From assembly GCA_951799405.1 (NCBI GenBank), contig OX637343.1:12564524-12628523 (forward strand): a stretch of DNA of 64,000 bases. Reading direction: 5' to 3'. Under the pieces are notes generated by a model. That model was not told the origin of the DNA. It worked only from the letters and a program-made list of their open reading frames with translations, and did no database searches. Position numbers and translations under genes: made by a program. Positions 34,001-45,100 of the stretch are shown piece after piece. Source of the stretch: Agapetus fuscipes. Lineage: Eukaryota; Arthropoda; Insecta; Trichoptera; Glossosomatidae. Numbering within the stretch: the stretch's first letter is position 1; every line of letters starts with the position of its first letter.

Positions 34001-35740
34001 GAACTTTGTTGTGATCAGGAACATATTATGACCAAGGTCACTCAGCGGTTTTCATATTCAACTGCATTAGGTACATCTGCGTTATTCTTTGTGTATCTCG
34101 ATATGAGATTGCAGGCATTTCAGCTTCAGCACATACTGCAGAGTTGTTTGTTTATAATTTATTTGTGAAATTTGTATTTTACTAGCTTGGCCAACCCCTA
34201 GTATGATGGATGTGTAGTGGTGTGTTTGGAATACATTTTCACCTTCAGATGGTTTACTTTCAGGCCTTACTTATAGGTAATTCATGCAACATGCAAATCC
34301 TTCATAATCATTCTTTCATTCTCACCACCTCAAGGAGAGCAGCATTCCGTAATGTGTAAGAGTGATTAGGTAATTCTGCATTGAATGTTATAGTTTTTCA
34401 GGAATTTTCCTGAAACTAGGGTCTTCCCGTGACTGTGGAACGTTCAACACCAGACCCACATTTATAAACTACGACAAAAGGTCCCATCATCTTGCAAACC
34501 TATGCGATACACTACCCACCGGACAAACTCGTTCAACCGTTTTCCACAACAAGGGAAATTTCAGGAAGGACCATTCGGTAAGGAAACGACATTGGGAACG
34601 GCTGACTTCAGGAATCAGTATATCTCGAATGCAAGCGAACCAAACATTTCTTAATTCAATATAACATTGCAGAATTCCAGCAAGAGAGAGAATCTAATTT
34701 AATTCAAAATGTCAATAGTGGTGTGTGTGTAGCGTTAGTACATAAATGACAGCGACAGTAAATAACTACTTTGTCGAAGATAAGAAGAAAACCTCCCTCC
34801 GCTTAGTTAAGTCAATGAATCTCTGAAATAAACTTATAATTAACAATTATGCATCGATAAGAAAATAAGTAGGAAAATCTTTCCCCCGCACAGGTAAGTC
34901 GATGAATCCCTGAAAGTAAATATTTATAACCAAGTACACAGCGATGAGAAACTCTGAAAGAAAACACCAACATAAAAATGAAATAAAGTAATATGTTCAA
35001 TGAAATTTAGTTTTAGTTTAGTGGATTTTTAGTTAATCTGTTAGTTTAATCAAAGAAAACTCAGCCCAGGAAAACAGCTCAGGAACAACTCTGTATTATA
35101 CGTAAATAGTTAATTTTAATTTTAAATAATGAAAGGCCGGATCCCAATAAGAAATATAACCACTGCACTTTTCACTTCACAATAATAATGCCAAATTAAA
35201 TCAATAGAATTTCCGCGCTTAATATTTATAAAAGTTATTATTTAAGTTTGAAGTTCAAAGATACGTTTTTAAAATGTTCTGATTAATATTCCTTTAATTG
35301 AAAACTTATTATTTGAATTTAGAGGAATGAAATTAATTATTTTTTTAGTGTTAAGAAAACGAAAAAAACATCCGTATCGATCGCCAGTCAAAATCCGAGT
35401 CCCGAGTTTATTAAAAATTAGAAAATGAAATTAATTATTTTTAGTGTTTATAGAATCAAAACACATCCGTATCGATCGCCGTGCAAGATCCAACTCCCCC
35501 ATCCCTTGCAACGTCAGGGGTGCATCTCCTTCCTCTCCTCCCCTTGAGATCTCCTTTCCTCCACCCCAAGATCTGCCGCAAGTCTTAGCGATATAATTAT
35601 TGGTTGAAAAAGAGAGAACTCTACAATACACATGCAGCATTTGTAAGCGCAAACTCACTCGTGTCTCCGAAGAGGAGTGCATTGAATATGAATTATAAAT
35701 GTTCATGCGTCTATGCAACTTAGATTGTATATTGTAATAA
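31035..35740 (+). repeat. Tandem array of ~0.4-kb R1-containing units, split by a 2.8-kb insertion
   Basis: Units start CCTTGACTTA-like at about 31446, 31847, 32258 and 32656, with an earlier partial unit from about 31050. Each holds a diverged R1 plus a 130-bp spacer (GCGTGAAATGACATTTGCCA, GTTTGTGGGCGTGCATTCAA). The last unit is cut at 32797 and resumes at 35626. Neighbouring units are more alike than R1 copies elsewhere, so they were amplified as a block. Confidence 0.8.
32798..35625. mobile_element. 2.8-kb TG...CA element with 4-bp target duplication (solo-LTR-like)
   Basis: It begins TGTAATGTTTCCCC and ends GAACTCTACA. ATAC flanks both sides (32794-32797 and 35626-35629), and removing it restores the R1 unit exactly. 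TG...CA ends with a 4-bp duplication fit an LTR-retrotransposon LTR. There is no coding frame above about 80 codons and I found no internal LTR pair, so a long solo LTR is most likely; a gene-free LTR derivative is possible. Partial direct repeats occur (34811/34900 region, and 35328/35423 with CATCCGTATCGATCGCC). Confidence 0.65.
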
Positions 35741-36182
35741 TACTTTAAAAAAAATAAATGCCGCAATAAGTACGGTTTCATATAAAAAGTTGACCTAATC
35801 GATCGTCATTATTTCTAAAAAATACATGTTATAACTGGTTGAAGTATAATTTTGAAATAAATAAAGAATATAGGTAGGTACTCAACGGAATTCAACCGAA
35901 AAAGAATCGACTTGGCAATGGCAACGATGGCAACTTTGAAGTGCTGGCAATTTATTTGAAATTCGAATGTCAAAATGAGTTTTGTTTCTCGCATAGGTTT
36001 TACATAAAAAGGTGTTGTGATTGATCATGTTTATTTATTTAAAAAACAACAATTTAAAATCTACTAATGATGAGGAAGCACATCCCAAGTCCTGAACAAT
36101 ATTTGTTGTGAATATGACGTGCATCTGTTCAGGAGTTCTTCAGTTTGAATGCCATTAACGCACAACTATTATGTGTTCTGAG

Positions 36183-36375
36183 AGATGTCTGGAGTCCATA
36201 TTATGAGAGAAACAATCACTTTTCCCCTTTTATGTGGTTTTTTTAGTCTATTCCTGGGTCTTTGATTTGCACTTTTTTACACTTTAGGCACTTTCTACTC
36301 TATGGTCGCTTTTTCCCCATTTCCTGTTCCCTATTTCCAGTTTCCCCATAACCCGGTCGCAATTTTTCATAAAGC
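36183..36375 (+). repeat. DIRS left inverted terminal repeat (193 bp)
   Basis: Starts AGATGTCTGGAGTCCATATT and ends TTTTTCATAAAGC; nearly the exact inverse of 41120-41312. Confidence 0.9.
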
Positions 36376-36645
36376 GTCATTTTCCCCTTGTGGTCACATG
36401 TCAGTTGATTTTACCTTCGAAAATTTGAGTGAATTGACAATATTCCTGGGCAAAAACATTTAAAAGAGTGTTATTTTACCATCTTGTGTCCTTGTGAACA
36501 ATTAAAAACTAAAACAGGTGATATTGTGGTGGTTAAAAGTTCGCATACGTATTTTTGTTGGTTATGCCACGCTGTCATATTTACGAAAAACGTTTTTCGT
36601 TATTTTAACGGAGTTTTTACCTTATATAACATCAAAATCAATGTT

Positions 36646-37790
36646 ATGAGTTGTGATAACAATAAAGGGCAACCTCTCGACGAAATCTCACAGGATTCAG
36701 GTGATGCGTCACTAAAACGCGGATACGACACTTCGGAATCAGGTTCACCGCCGCGGCGTCAGAAACGGCTGAGGGTTGTCTTGGACCCAAGGATAGATTA
36801 TCTGGTTTCCCACATCGTGATGCTGACGAACGCAGTTTTCGGTGACTGGCCCGCCAGTTCTATGGGAAATCTCGTTGAATCGGCGGCAGGAAACTCTTCC
36901 AGCAACTTCCTCTAACAACCTTCGGGACTGGAAGAGAATGAGGAGGCCCAGGAAGAGCTACTGCTGAGCTTCCAGGAAGCCGCCACAACGGTGGAAGAAC
37001 CAGCTCACCCCAAGGCCAAGAGCAACAGGGTCGAAGCGCTCCAAAGGCTCCAGCACTTCGACAGTGAAAACTGGGCCGGAGTAAGGTACGCCGAGGTACA
37101 GAAAAAGTACCTGGCAGAACCGGCGTTCGTCGACCTGGCAGTGAACGATGAACTTCGCCAGTGCGACGTAAGCTCCCCTATTCAGGCGAGCGGTCGTTTG
37201 CAGCCATGTCCCACGCCCTCCTCATCCAGAAAGAGGAGTTCCAGTCTGGGCTTCAGACCTTGGTCAACTGGGGAGCCCGGAGCGACACGACCTTGGCGAG
37301 GAAAGCCCTTTTCGAAAAGGTCAAAACGCTGTTCGCTCTGGACTCGCCATACCAGGAAGTCTCGGAAGACATCCTCCAGACGGTATGGGGGAGGCGGACA
37401 GAGGCCCTCCAGTTCCGCAGGAAAGCTGTGCTAGGGCATGTTAAGGAAGAGCATGTGAGAGGGGTTAAACAAATTCCCGCCGAGTACCGAACACTTGTTT
37501 GGCAAAGACAGTCTCACGTCTTTTTTCTCTAGAGTGGGGACCACCGACAAATTGTCAGTGAAGACCCAGTGCCCTCAACCCAGCACCTCATCGAAACCGC
37601 ACGTTCCTGTACAGAAAAGGAATCAGTTTTTTAGAGGGCAGCAACGACCCACTGCGGAAAGCAATCGAGGCCTTAGAGACGCTCCAAATTTCTCTTCAAG
37701 AGGAAAAAGGGCAGGGAATAACACACGGTCAGGAAATCTCAAAGGAGACAGACGGAGGCATCCACGAAAATGACAAGAAACCATTTCGCA
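36646..37790 (+). pseudogene. DIRS gag-like region, broken
   Basis: Starts MSCDNNKGQPLDEISQ and continues with KRGYDTSESGSPPRRQKR to a stop at 36915. The sense continues in other frames: VEALQRLQHFDSENWAGVRY (36991-37150), then LIQKEEFQSGLQTLVNWGAR and EEHVRGVKQIPAEYRTLVW (37161-37532). At least two frameshifts and one stop separate the parts. Position and composition fit the gag-like first gene of DIRS elements; no zinc knuckle is seen. Confidence 0.6.
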
Positions 37791-37798
37791 GAGGATGC

Positions 37799-39116
37799 TT
37801 GAAGTCCTCCCTACAGGTTTGGACGTCACTCGGAGCACCAAACCACATCCTGAAGATGATAATCGGAGTAAGAATACCTTTCATCTCAATTCCCCCTCTG
37901 ATATTACCACACAAAAAGACCTTAATGCTATACCAGACGAGTCCTTCACCCGAAATGGACTCTCAAATAAAGGAAATGACCGAATTCGGCGTTATAGAGG
38001 CCGCGGAGTCATCTCCCAGCTTCTTATCAAAAATGTTCCTAACACCCAAATCGGACCGTTCCTCGAGAATGATTTTCAACCTGAAATCGTTAAACTTCTT
38101 CCTGGACCCGGTTCCGTTCAAACTCATAGCCACTACAAAGTGCCAGAGTTTCTGCAGCCAAACAATTGGTTGTCGAAAATAGACCTATCGCAAGCCTTCT
38201 TTCATCTCCCAAGTGCACAGAAACATTGGAGATTTTTGCGACTGGTCTATCGAGGAGAATTACTTCAGATGACAAGTCTGCCCTTTGGCCTTTCATCTGC
38301 CCCCAGAATGTTTGCAACCCTTACAAATTGGGTAGCCCAACTACTGAGGCGACGAGGTATTCGGACAATCGTTTATCTCGACGACTTCCTCCTTGCGAGC
38401 CAATCCAAGGACGATCTTTGTCGGCAATCGCATCTAGCAGTAGATATCCTACAATCTCTGGGGTGGTATGTAAATCTCCAGAAGTCAGTGCTCTTCCCCA
38501 CTCAACAATTAGAGTACTTGGGAATCGTTTGGGACACGCACAACAATTGCAAATTCCTTTCTTACCGGAAGCAAGAGGCATTGTGCCACTCACTTCGAGC
38601 AATACTGACTTCTCGAAAATGGTCCTTAAAACTGGCGGAAAGTCTCCCAGGAAGACTAAACTTTGCCAGCTTCATGGTCGCCTCCACTGCAGACAATTGC
38701 AGATAGCGAGCAGGCCACTGAAGCACCTGTCACCAAGTAGGTCTTTCTTACCGGAAGCAAGAGGCATTGTGCCACTCACTTCGAGCAATACTGACTTCTC
38801 GAAAATGGTCCTTAAAACTGGCGGAAAGTCTCCTAGGAAGACTAAACTTTGCCAGCTTCATGGTCGCCTCCACTGCAGACAATTGCAGATAGCGAGCAGG
38901 CCACTGAAGCACCTGTCACCAAGTAGGTCTTTCTTACCGGAAGCAAGAGGCATTGTGCCACTCACTTCGAGCAATACTGACTTCTCGAAAATGGTCCTTA
39001 AAACTGGCGGAAAGTCTCCTAGGAAGACTAAACTTTGCCAGCTTCATGGTCGCCTCCACTGCAGACAATTGCAGATAGCGAGCAAGCCACTGAAGCACCT
39101 GTCACCAAGAGGGTCC
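37799..39116 (+). pseudogene. DIRS reverse transcriptase, frameshifted
   Basis: The first part (QIKEMTEFGVIEAAESSPSF, SRMIFNLKSLN) is in the frame of 37799-38182. The catalytic part (WLSKIDLSQAFFHLP, LPFGLSSAPRMFATLTNW, TIVYLDDFLLAS with the YLDD box at about 38374) is in the frame of 37795-38706. The thumb (EYLGIVWDT, PGRLNFASFMV) then shifts frame before GRLHCRQLQ. A 186-bp segment of the thumb is present three times. The enzyme would copy element RNA into DNA. Confidence 0.85.
38557..39114 (+). repeat. 186-bp tandem triplication inside DIRS RT
   Basis: Three units (38557-38742, 38743-38928, 38929-39114), each starting CTTTCTTACCGGAAGCAAGA and ending at or near CACCAAGTAGGT. They are almost identical. 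186 is 62 codons, so the frame is kept. Confidence 0.9.
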
Positions 39117-39869
39117 ATACAAATGACCGAGGACAGCTTACAAGAAATAGAGTGGTGGATAGGGAATGCGAACGAATCAAGTTCCATCCACAGGGAAACC
39201 TTCGGACATTTCTTGACAACAGATGCGTCAGACTTAGCTTGGGGAGCAACTCTGGACGACTTGATGCTGTCAGGACAGTGGACCGTTCAACAAAAGAAGT
39301 AGCACTCCAACCGAAAAGAGTTGTTCGCTGTTTTTGCAACCCTGCAACGCACAGCGCATGACCTTTCCGGCTCCGAAATTCTGGTACAATCAGACAACAC
39401 GACAGTAGTCGCCTACATCCGCAAGGAAGGGGGCACCAGATCCAAAACACTCCTAAATCTTACTCGAGATCTGTTGACTCTGGCAGACCAATGGGAAATC
39501 TCGCTAACAGCGCAGTACCTACCGGGAAGATACGGAGACGCGGATCACCTATCAAGAGGAAGATCCCCTCCAGAGTGGCATCTCTTACCAACAGCAACGA
39601 AGGCCATTTTCAATCATTTCGGAGTACCAGATATAGACCTGTTCGCATCCACCATGGCACACATGAGTTCAACTTACGTGTCCAGAGACTCCACAGACTC
39701 ATGCGCAATCTTTCAAAACGCCTTCAGTCGGCACTGGCTCTACAATGTGGGTCGGATATTTCCTCCGCCAAACCTTATACCGAGGATCCTGAGGCACCTA
39801 AACGGGGCGACCGGAACTTACCTACTCGTGGTCCCGAGGTGGCAGAGGGTCTTCTGGCGTCCAGACTAA
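39117..39869 (+). pseudogene. DIRS RNase H and DAM-like methyltransferase region
   Basis: RNase H: HFLTTDASDLAWGATLDD, then an in-frame TAG at 39300-39302, then NRKELFAVFATLQ, ILVQSDNTTVVAYIRKEGG and YLPGRYGDADHLSRG. It is followed in frame by FGVPDIDLFAST, YVSRDSTDSCAIFQNAF, IFPPPNLIPRILRHL and LLVVPRWQRVFW, the methyltransferase-like domain typical of DIRS polyproteins. One nonsense codon interrupts it. Confidence 0.8.
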
Positions 39870-40018
39870 TTCGTCGATCACTCGTACCTCCGATGCAAAT
39901 ACCGAACCTGGTGTCAGTACTAATTAACACATCAACAGGCAATCCACCACCCAGGATTCAGGATCTGGAAATGGAAGTGTGGAAAATTGGGACTGGGGAC
40001 AGTATCTTAAATTCCTGA

Positions 40019-40957
40019 AACGCGGAAGAGAAAAGACTGTTCCTGTCAGGATGGCGAGCTTCCCCACTCAACACATATAAACCTGCTTGGCAAAGATGGT
40101 GCCGCTGGATACTGGCGAATAATACCCATCCCAACACACCATCTCCTAATCAATTGGCAAGGTATCTAGCGCAACTGTTCATTAACGAAAAACTATCATA
40201 CAGGACTATGCTGGTACACAAGTCAGCCATCGTAACCTTCTGCAACGCAATGATGGAAAATAATCTCAGCTCAGATTTCCTAGTGAAATTAAATTTAAAA
40301 ACATTAAAAGCACTAGCAATGGTAAAGATCAACCCTCCTAAGTCCCCTGTGTGGAATCGGCAGATAGTGAGAGACTGGCTAGTCAGGAACACTCCTCGAT
40401 CAGATTCTCTCTATGAAGTTGCGTGTAGAACGGCAATCTTACTTCTGTTATCTTCAGGAAGAAGAGTACACGATCTGACCTTGCTAAATATCACAGAAGG
40501 AAACATTCTCGACGAAGGCACATCAATTGTGTTAATTCCATTCTTTAGATCAAAAACAGATACCCTCAAACACCGACAATCTAATCGGAGACTTCTGGAA
40601 TCCAAGGAACACAACGTCAACCCAGTCTTCTGGATAAGGAAGCTGATTGAACTATCACGCGAAAGGAAATCAGGACAAAATCTTTATAACCTGTTCATCA
40701 GCACCCGAGTACAAGTGAAGGCAGCTGCAAGAACAATCATAGGAGGATGGGTAAAGAACACGCTAAAATCAGCAGGAGTAGAGGCCACTCCCGGCAGCAC
40801 ACGTTCAGCGGTCGCATCACTTAATCCAATAAATAACATACTGGAAAGAGGCAACTGGAAAAAGGAAAACACTTTCAGAAAATACTATCAGAAAGAGATG
40901 TTGAAACATACAGCTCCAGAAGATCTTTCCCTATTTCAACCAGTTAATATCAAATAA
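40019..40957 (+). pseudogene. DIRS tyrosine recombinase
   Basis: An open frame of about 312 codons to a stop at 40957. Catalytic arginine in LLLSSGRRVHDLTLLNI, second arginine in TPGSTRSAVASLN (the canonical HxxR histidine is replaced, as is common in DIRS) and the tyrosine in WKKENTFRKYYQKEM. This domain integrates the circular DNA form and replaces an integrase. The reading frame itself is intact, but the element around it is not; the true start is unclear (upstream TGA at about 40016). Confidence 0.85.
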
Positions 40958-40991
40958 AGACGTCCCCGGTCACCAGGAGATAATAGACAGA

Positions 40992-41092
40992 TCTCTCATA
41001 ATATGGACTCCAGACATCTCTCAGAACACATAATAGGGGAGTTTTACCTACCATTAAAACTCTTATTATGTTTCTATAGATGTCTGGAGTCC
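40992..41092 (-). repeat. DIRS internal complementary region
   Basis: 40992-41036 is the inverse of the left outer end and 41037-41092 the inverse of the right outer end, joined as they would be in a circle. This region templates completion of the ends during replication. Confidence 0.9.
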
Positions 41093-41119
41093 AGGTAACC
41101 CCTACCTGGTGTATTATGA

Positions 41120-41312
41120 GCTTTATGAAAAATTGCGACCGGGTTATGGGGAAACTGGAAATAGGGAACAGGAAATGGGGAAAAAGCGACCATAGAGTAG
41201 AAAGTGCCTAAAGTGTAAAAAAGTGCAAATCAAAGACCCAGGAATAGACTAAAAAAACCACATAAAAGGGGAAAAGTGATTGTTTCTCTCATAATATGGA
41301 CTCCAGACATCT
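41120..41312 (-). repeat. DIRS right inverted terminal repeat (193 bp)
   Basis: GCTTTATGAAAAATTGCGAC through CTCCAGACATCT; inverse of 36183-36375. Confidence 0.9.
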
Positions 41313-41359
41313 ATAGAAACATAATAAGAGTTTTAATGGTAGGTAAAACTCCCCTATTT

Positions 41360-42170
41360 TGTATGGGGAGGCCGTTGCATTTTATATTATAGGGGGATGT
41401 GAATTCCCAATGTTGCATATCTTTGCAACTAAGATTAGATTAAATTAGATTATGATTTTTACGCGTTCAGTATCCTGTGATATTTATACCTAAACCAATC
41501 AAAAATATGGAAGAGATGAAGTGTAAAGAGATGTAGCTCAGCTCCTGCAGTTGTGAATAGGAGAACGGCTTCGCAGGACAGGCAGAGTTGAAGGCAAAGT
41601 TAAAGGAGGCCATGTCTCGAATTGTTGCCCATTGACTAATGATTTCAACTTACCTACTTACGAAAATGTTCATTGGTAAGAAAGAGAACAAAGAACTGCA
41701 CAGTTGCATTTCTATGTGTAAAAAAATGCTCCTCGAAAGTTGGTATTACTGCGAATTATAATGGCTGTCAGTTGACAGATAACACGCGTTACAAAATATT
41801 GTGATCGCTAAAATTTATTAATTTTAAAGGAAAAAGGCATTTTTTAAAGATATTATGGCATGTGTGCATTGGGTGTCGAAATACTAAATGGATTTGGACA
41901 AAATGGCCTTATTTGTATGACTACACGAAAATTACACAGCGAAATTATACATATCTGCTTGTGGGAATGCATTTAATATAAATCTTAAATGATATATTTC
42001 TTTGCAGCTTAGATTAGATTAGACTACACAACTGCAACGTTTGACAGGACTGAGACAAATGTGGGAGATAGTATGTATCAATACAGTAAGTTAGTTTTTG
42101 CTCCTCTATGTTATTACTCAATGCTGCTGCACCATCGAAAACAGAAAGCAATGCAATCTCAAATGTTGAA
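41360..42170. other. Intergenic with R1 fragments
   Basis: R1 end fragments lie at 41395-41453 and 41925-42030 (CTGCTTGTGGGAATGCATTT, AGCTTAGATTAGATTAGA). No gene in the rest. Confidence 0.5.
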
Positions 42171-42176
42171 TAGCCT

Positions 42177-45100
42177 TTATAAGACGTGGCAGTATCTCTT
42201 CTTGCGTATAGTCTTCTGAACGCTGGCTCTAACAGCGGCTTCCATCACCTCCTTCAGTCCTTTAGATTTTAGAGATGAACATTCCACGAAGAAAACGGCG
42301 CTGGAAAAATTAAATATTCGTTAATTTTAGTCCTTAATATTCCTTGACTTATAGGTTGGTATGAGGCTGACCACCCATACTGTAAAAAATGGTTCACTTT
42401 AGCAATGTCACCCCTGTTTCAGGGAATGTCGGCAAGAGTTGCAGGGCTTATGTTCATTTGAGGTTTGGATTTTATTTGTAAGTACACAATCAGCATTTGT
42501 AAGCGCGAACTACACGTGTTTGTTTGTAGGCAAACATCTGAGAGCTTTGAATGAATATATCCTTGCAACTTAGATTATAGATTAGTAAAATGTCAGTTGC
42601 TGAGATGGAGGGATGGGGTGGAAAGGGACTTTCGAGCTTGCGAGCAAATGAATCACCTTAGTACGAGTTGCAAAACTTGAGAAAAGTAAAGTTTACGGAA
42701 AATATTAAAGAGTGATTTCTCCCAAAATATGCCGTTTTTGTTTCTTACACTTTATGGTCTTAGCAAAAGAGTTACAGTGTTGAAAAATATCAAGTTCAAA
42801 GAAAAAAAAACGGCAGATTTTGAGGGAAATCACTCTTTAATAATTGCCGTAAACTTTACAATATTCAAGTTTTGCAACTTGTACTAAGGGTACGCGTGAC
42901 CAATTCGTCACCTCAGTGCTTGTTTGGCTTATCTCCCACTCACGTTATTTCACATGAGCAATGTTCGAATGTGTACTGGACCAATGTGTCTTATGAAAAC
43001 TGGAAATTGATTTAAAAAATATTTAAAAATAGCTTGTATTATGTTATTTGTTTTTCTTAGATCAGGTACTGAGTGTGAACGTATTACTTTATTTATTATG
43101 AGAACTCACTTGATTTTCTCACTAAGCATTCTGCCTTCAGATGTGGTTATAAGTGGAATGGCTCTATCTGCTTCACTTCTTGTATCACTTATTCTCAGAT
43201 CGGATTGTGTTCCTAAAATACAAAACAAATCTATCACCTAAGTGAGCGTTAAAAGTATAATTATATTGAGATGATGTTCCACAACTACAGGATCGTAATA
43301 AACATTACAAACTATGAGTTTGTGTGTACATACACGTAGTTTGCTGGTATGTGTGTGTATAGCATAATCTAGTATGAGTTTGTGTGTATATGTACCTAAG
43401 CACGCTAGTGTGTGTCGAACAATCTGGCTCTAGTATGATCCCATTATAGGAGTATTCGTACGTGGACGTAAGCACGCTAGATGGTGTGACTGTAGAACAA
43501 TCCACTACAGAATAATCTGGAATACACGAGAATCATCCATATGAACGGTATATATACGAGCCGCAATGGAACGGAGAACCAGATAGTCGATTGAAACATA
43601 GTGACGCGAAGTTGATAAGCTAGATATGTACTCTGTAACCGTATATTGTGCAAAATAAATCCTGTTAAATAAATTAATCGCAGTTTAATTCAAAAGGAAG
43701 TAGAATTGGAATGGAACACATGGAAAAAGTTATTGAAAATTGGATCTGGCTATGGAAAGTAGAAGAACCAAAGTCAATAAAGAACTAGTCTGATCTAGGT
43801 GACAAAATGTGTTTACAAGGAAGAATAAGACTGCTCGTATAAGACATACCTACTAATATGATGGGTGTACTTGAACAGTAATATTTGACTTCGGGAAACC
43901 ATCTTACTGTGATATTGTCGTATGATCTTCTGAAAAAGAAAAGAAATAAACTTTAAAAAACACACGAGGAATTTTTAAAGGCTGGATGGTCCTTTTAGTG
44001 ACCTGTCTTTGGCAAAGGTTTTATGAATTTTTCAACCCAGCGAAGAGAATATTTGAAAATATAAATTGTAGGTACCCATATATATTTTTTTGCTCCGCCG
44101 GGATTCGAAACCACAACCTTCCGTTTATGAGTCCGAAGTGTTGCCACTGGACTACGGACCGGTCAAGGTTCTTCAACCTGGAGCTCGTCTGCGCTGTGTG
44201 ATGAGATTCAGGAGTGAATACTTCTCATTCTCATATAAACAACAGAACTATGTATTCTAGGCAAATTAGACGACTCACGTACCTTATGTGTCTATCTCCG
44301 CAGACCTCATTGCATGTTAAGTCTCAGTCCTCAGTCCACGATCAAAGCAAGAGATGAGGACAAAGTTTTAAAACGTAAATAACAAAGCAATGATGTATTG
44401 CTGCTTACGTCAGGATACGAGAGAGGTCTGAGTCTGCCATAGTCCTCTTGTCCCGCAGTGTCCCACAGGCTCATGTTGAACACTTCTCCGTCCACGGTGA
44501 TCTTGCAGGAATAGTTGTCGAACCTGCAAAATCAATTTTATCCCAGTGTAACTTCTTCCTCTTGCCGCGTTCTCTCCGAAAGCATCGCATTGCATGTGGA
44601 GAATCTATTTATTTTTACAGGTAAGGGGACTGGCCATTCACTTCAGTTGAATTTTGATTCAGTTGAATTCCAGCTTCCGAGGGGGCTGGTACTCATTCCT
44701 TGTGAAGGCTAAGTAAACCTCGTGAGAGTGGCAATGTCACGAAACGGCGCCAATAAAAAAAATCAACTCATTCATCATCATTAGACCCGTCTGTAGCCTA
44801 GTGGTTACCTTTTTGGACTCGTAAATGGATGGCCGTGGGTTCATATCCCGGCGGAACACAAAATATATACTTACCTCTACCATTTCTATTTTCATATATG
44901 CTTTTCACTGGGTTGAAAAATTCATATAACTTTACCAAAGATCGATCACCAAGGGTCCATGCAGCCTTTCAGCATTTGTGTCTTCCTTGAGAATTAGCGC
45001 TTTCTTTAGTGACAACCAAGATTGCAGAGGGCTCTTGAGGCGTGATTCACACAAAAGCAGCGCTCACCAAATGAATCATCTTAATATTATTGTTATTATC

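Larger units (their letters stand above)
36166..41358 (+). mobile_element. DIRS-type tyrosine-recombinase retrotransposon, degenerate
   Basis: A 5.19-kb element with the full DIRS layout: inverted terminal repeats, gag-like region, RT, RNase H, DAM-like methyltransferase, tyrosine recombinase and an internal complementary region. Limits come from the internal region, which contains the joined outer ends (sharing CTATT at 36166-36170 and 41354-41358). As expected for DIRS, no target duplication is needed. Frameshifts and stops in several frames show that it is inactive. Confidence 0.9.

Noticed and set aside
38166..39302. A 378-codon protein with internal repeats
   Set aside because: Its first part is out of frame with the RT, and its repeats are the 186-bp triplication. 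Only the last part is the real RNase H frame.
40154..40957. Host or phage-type integrase
   Set aside because: The recombinase sits in order inside a DIRS element bounded by its inverted repeats, so it is the element's own enzyme.
43273..43690. Complete LTR retrotransposon
   Set aside because: Only one LTR-like segment is seen, with no gag or pol nearby and no confirmed target duplication.
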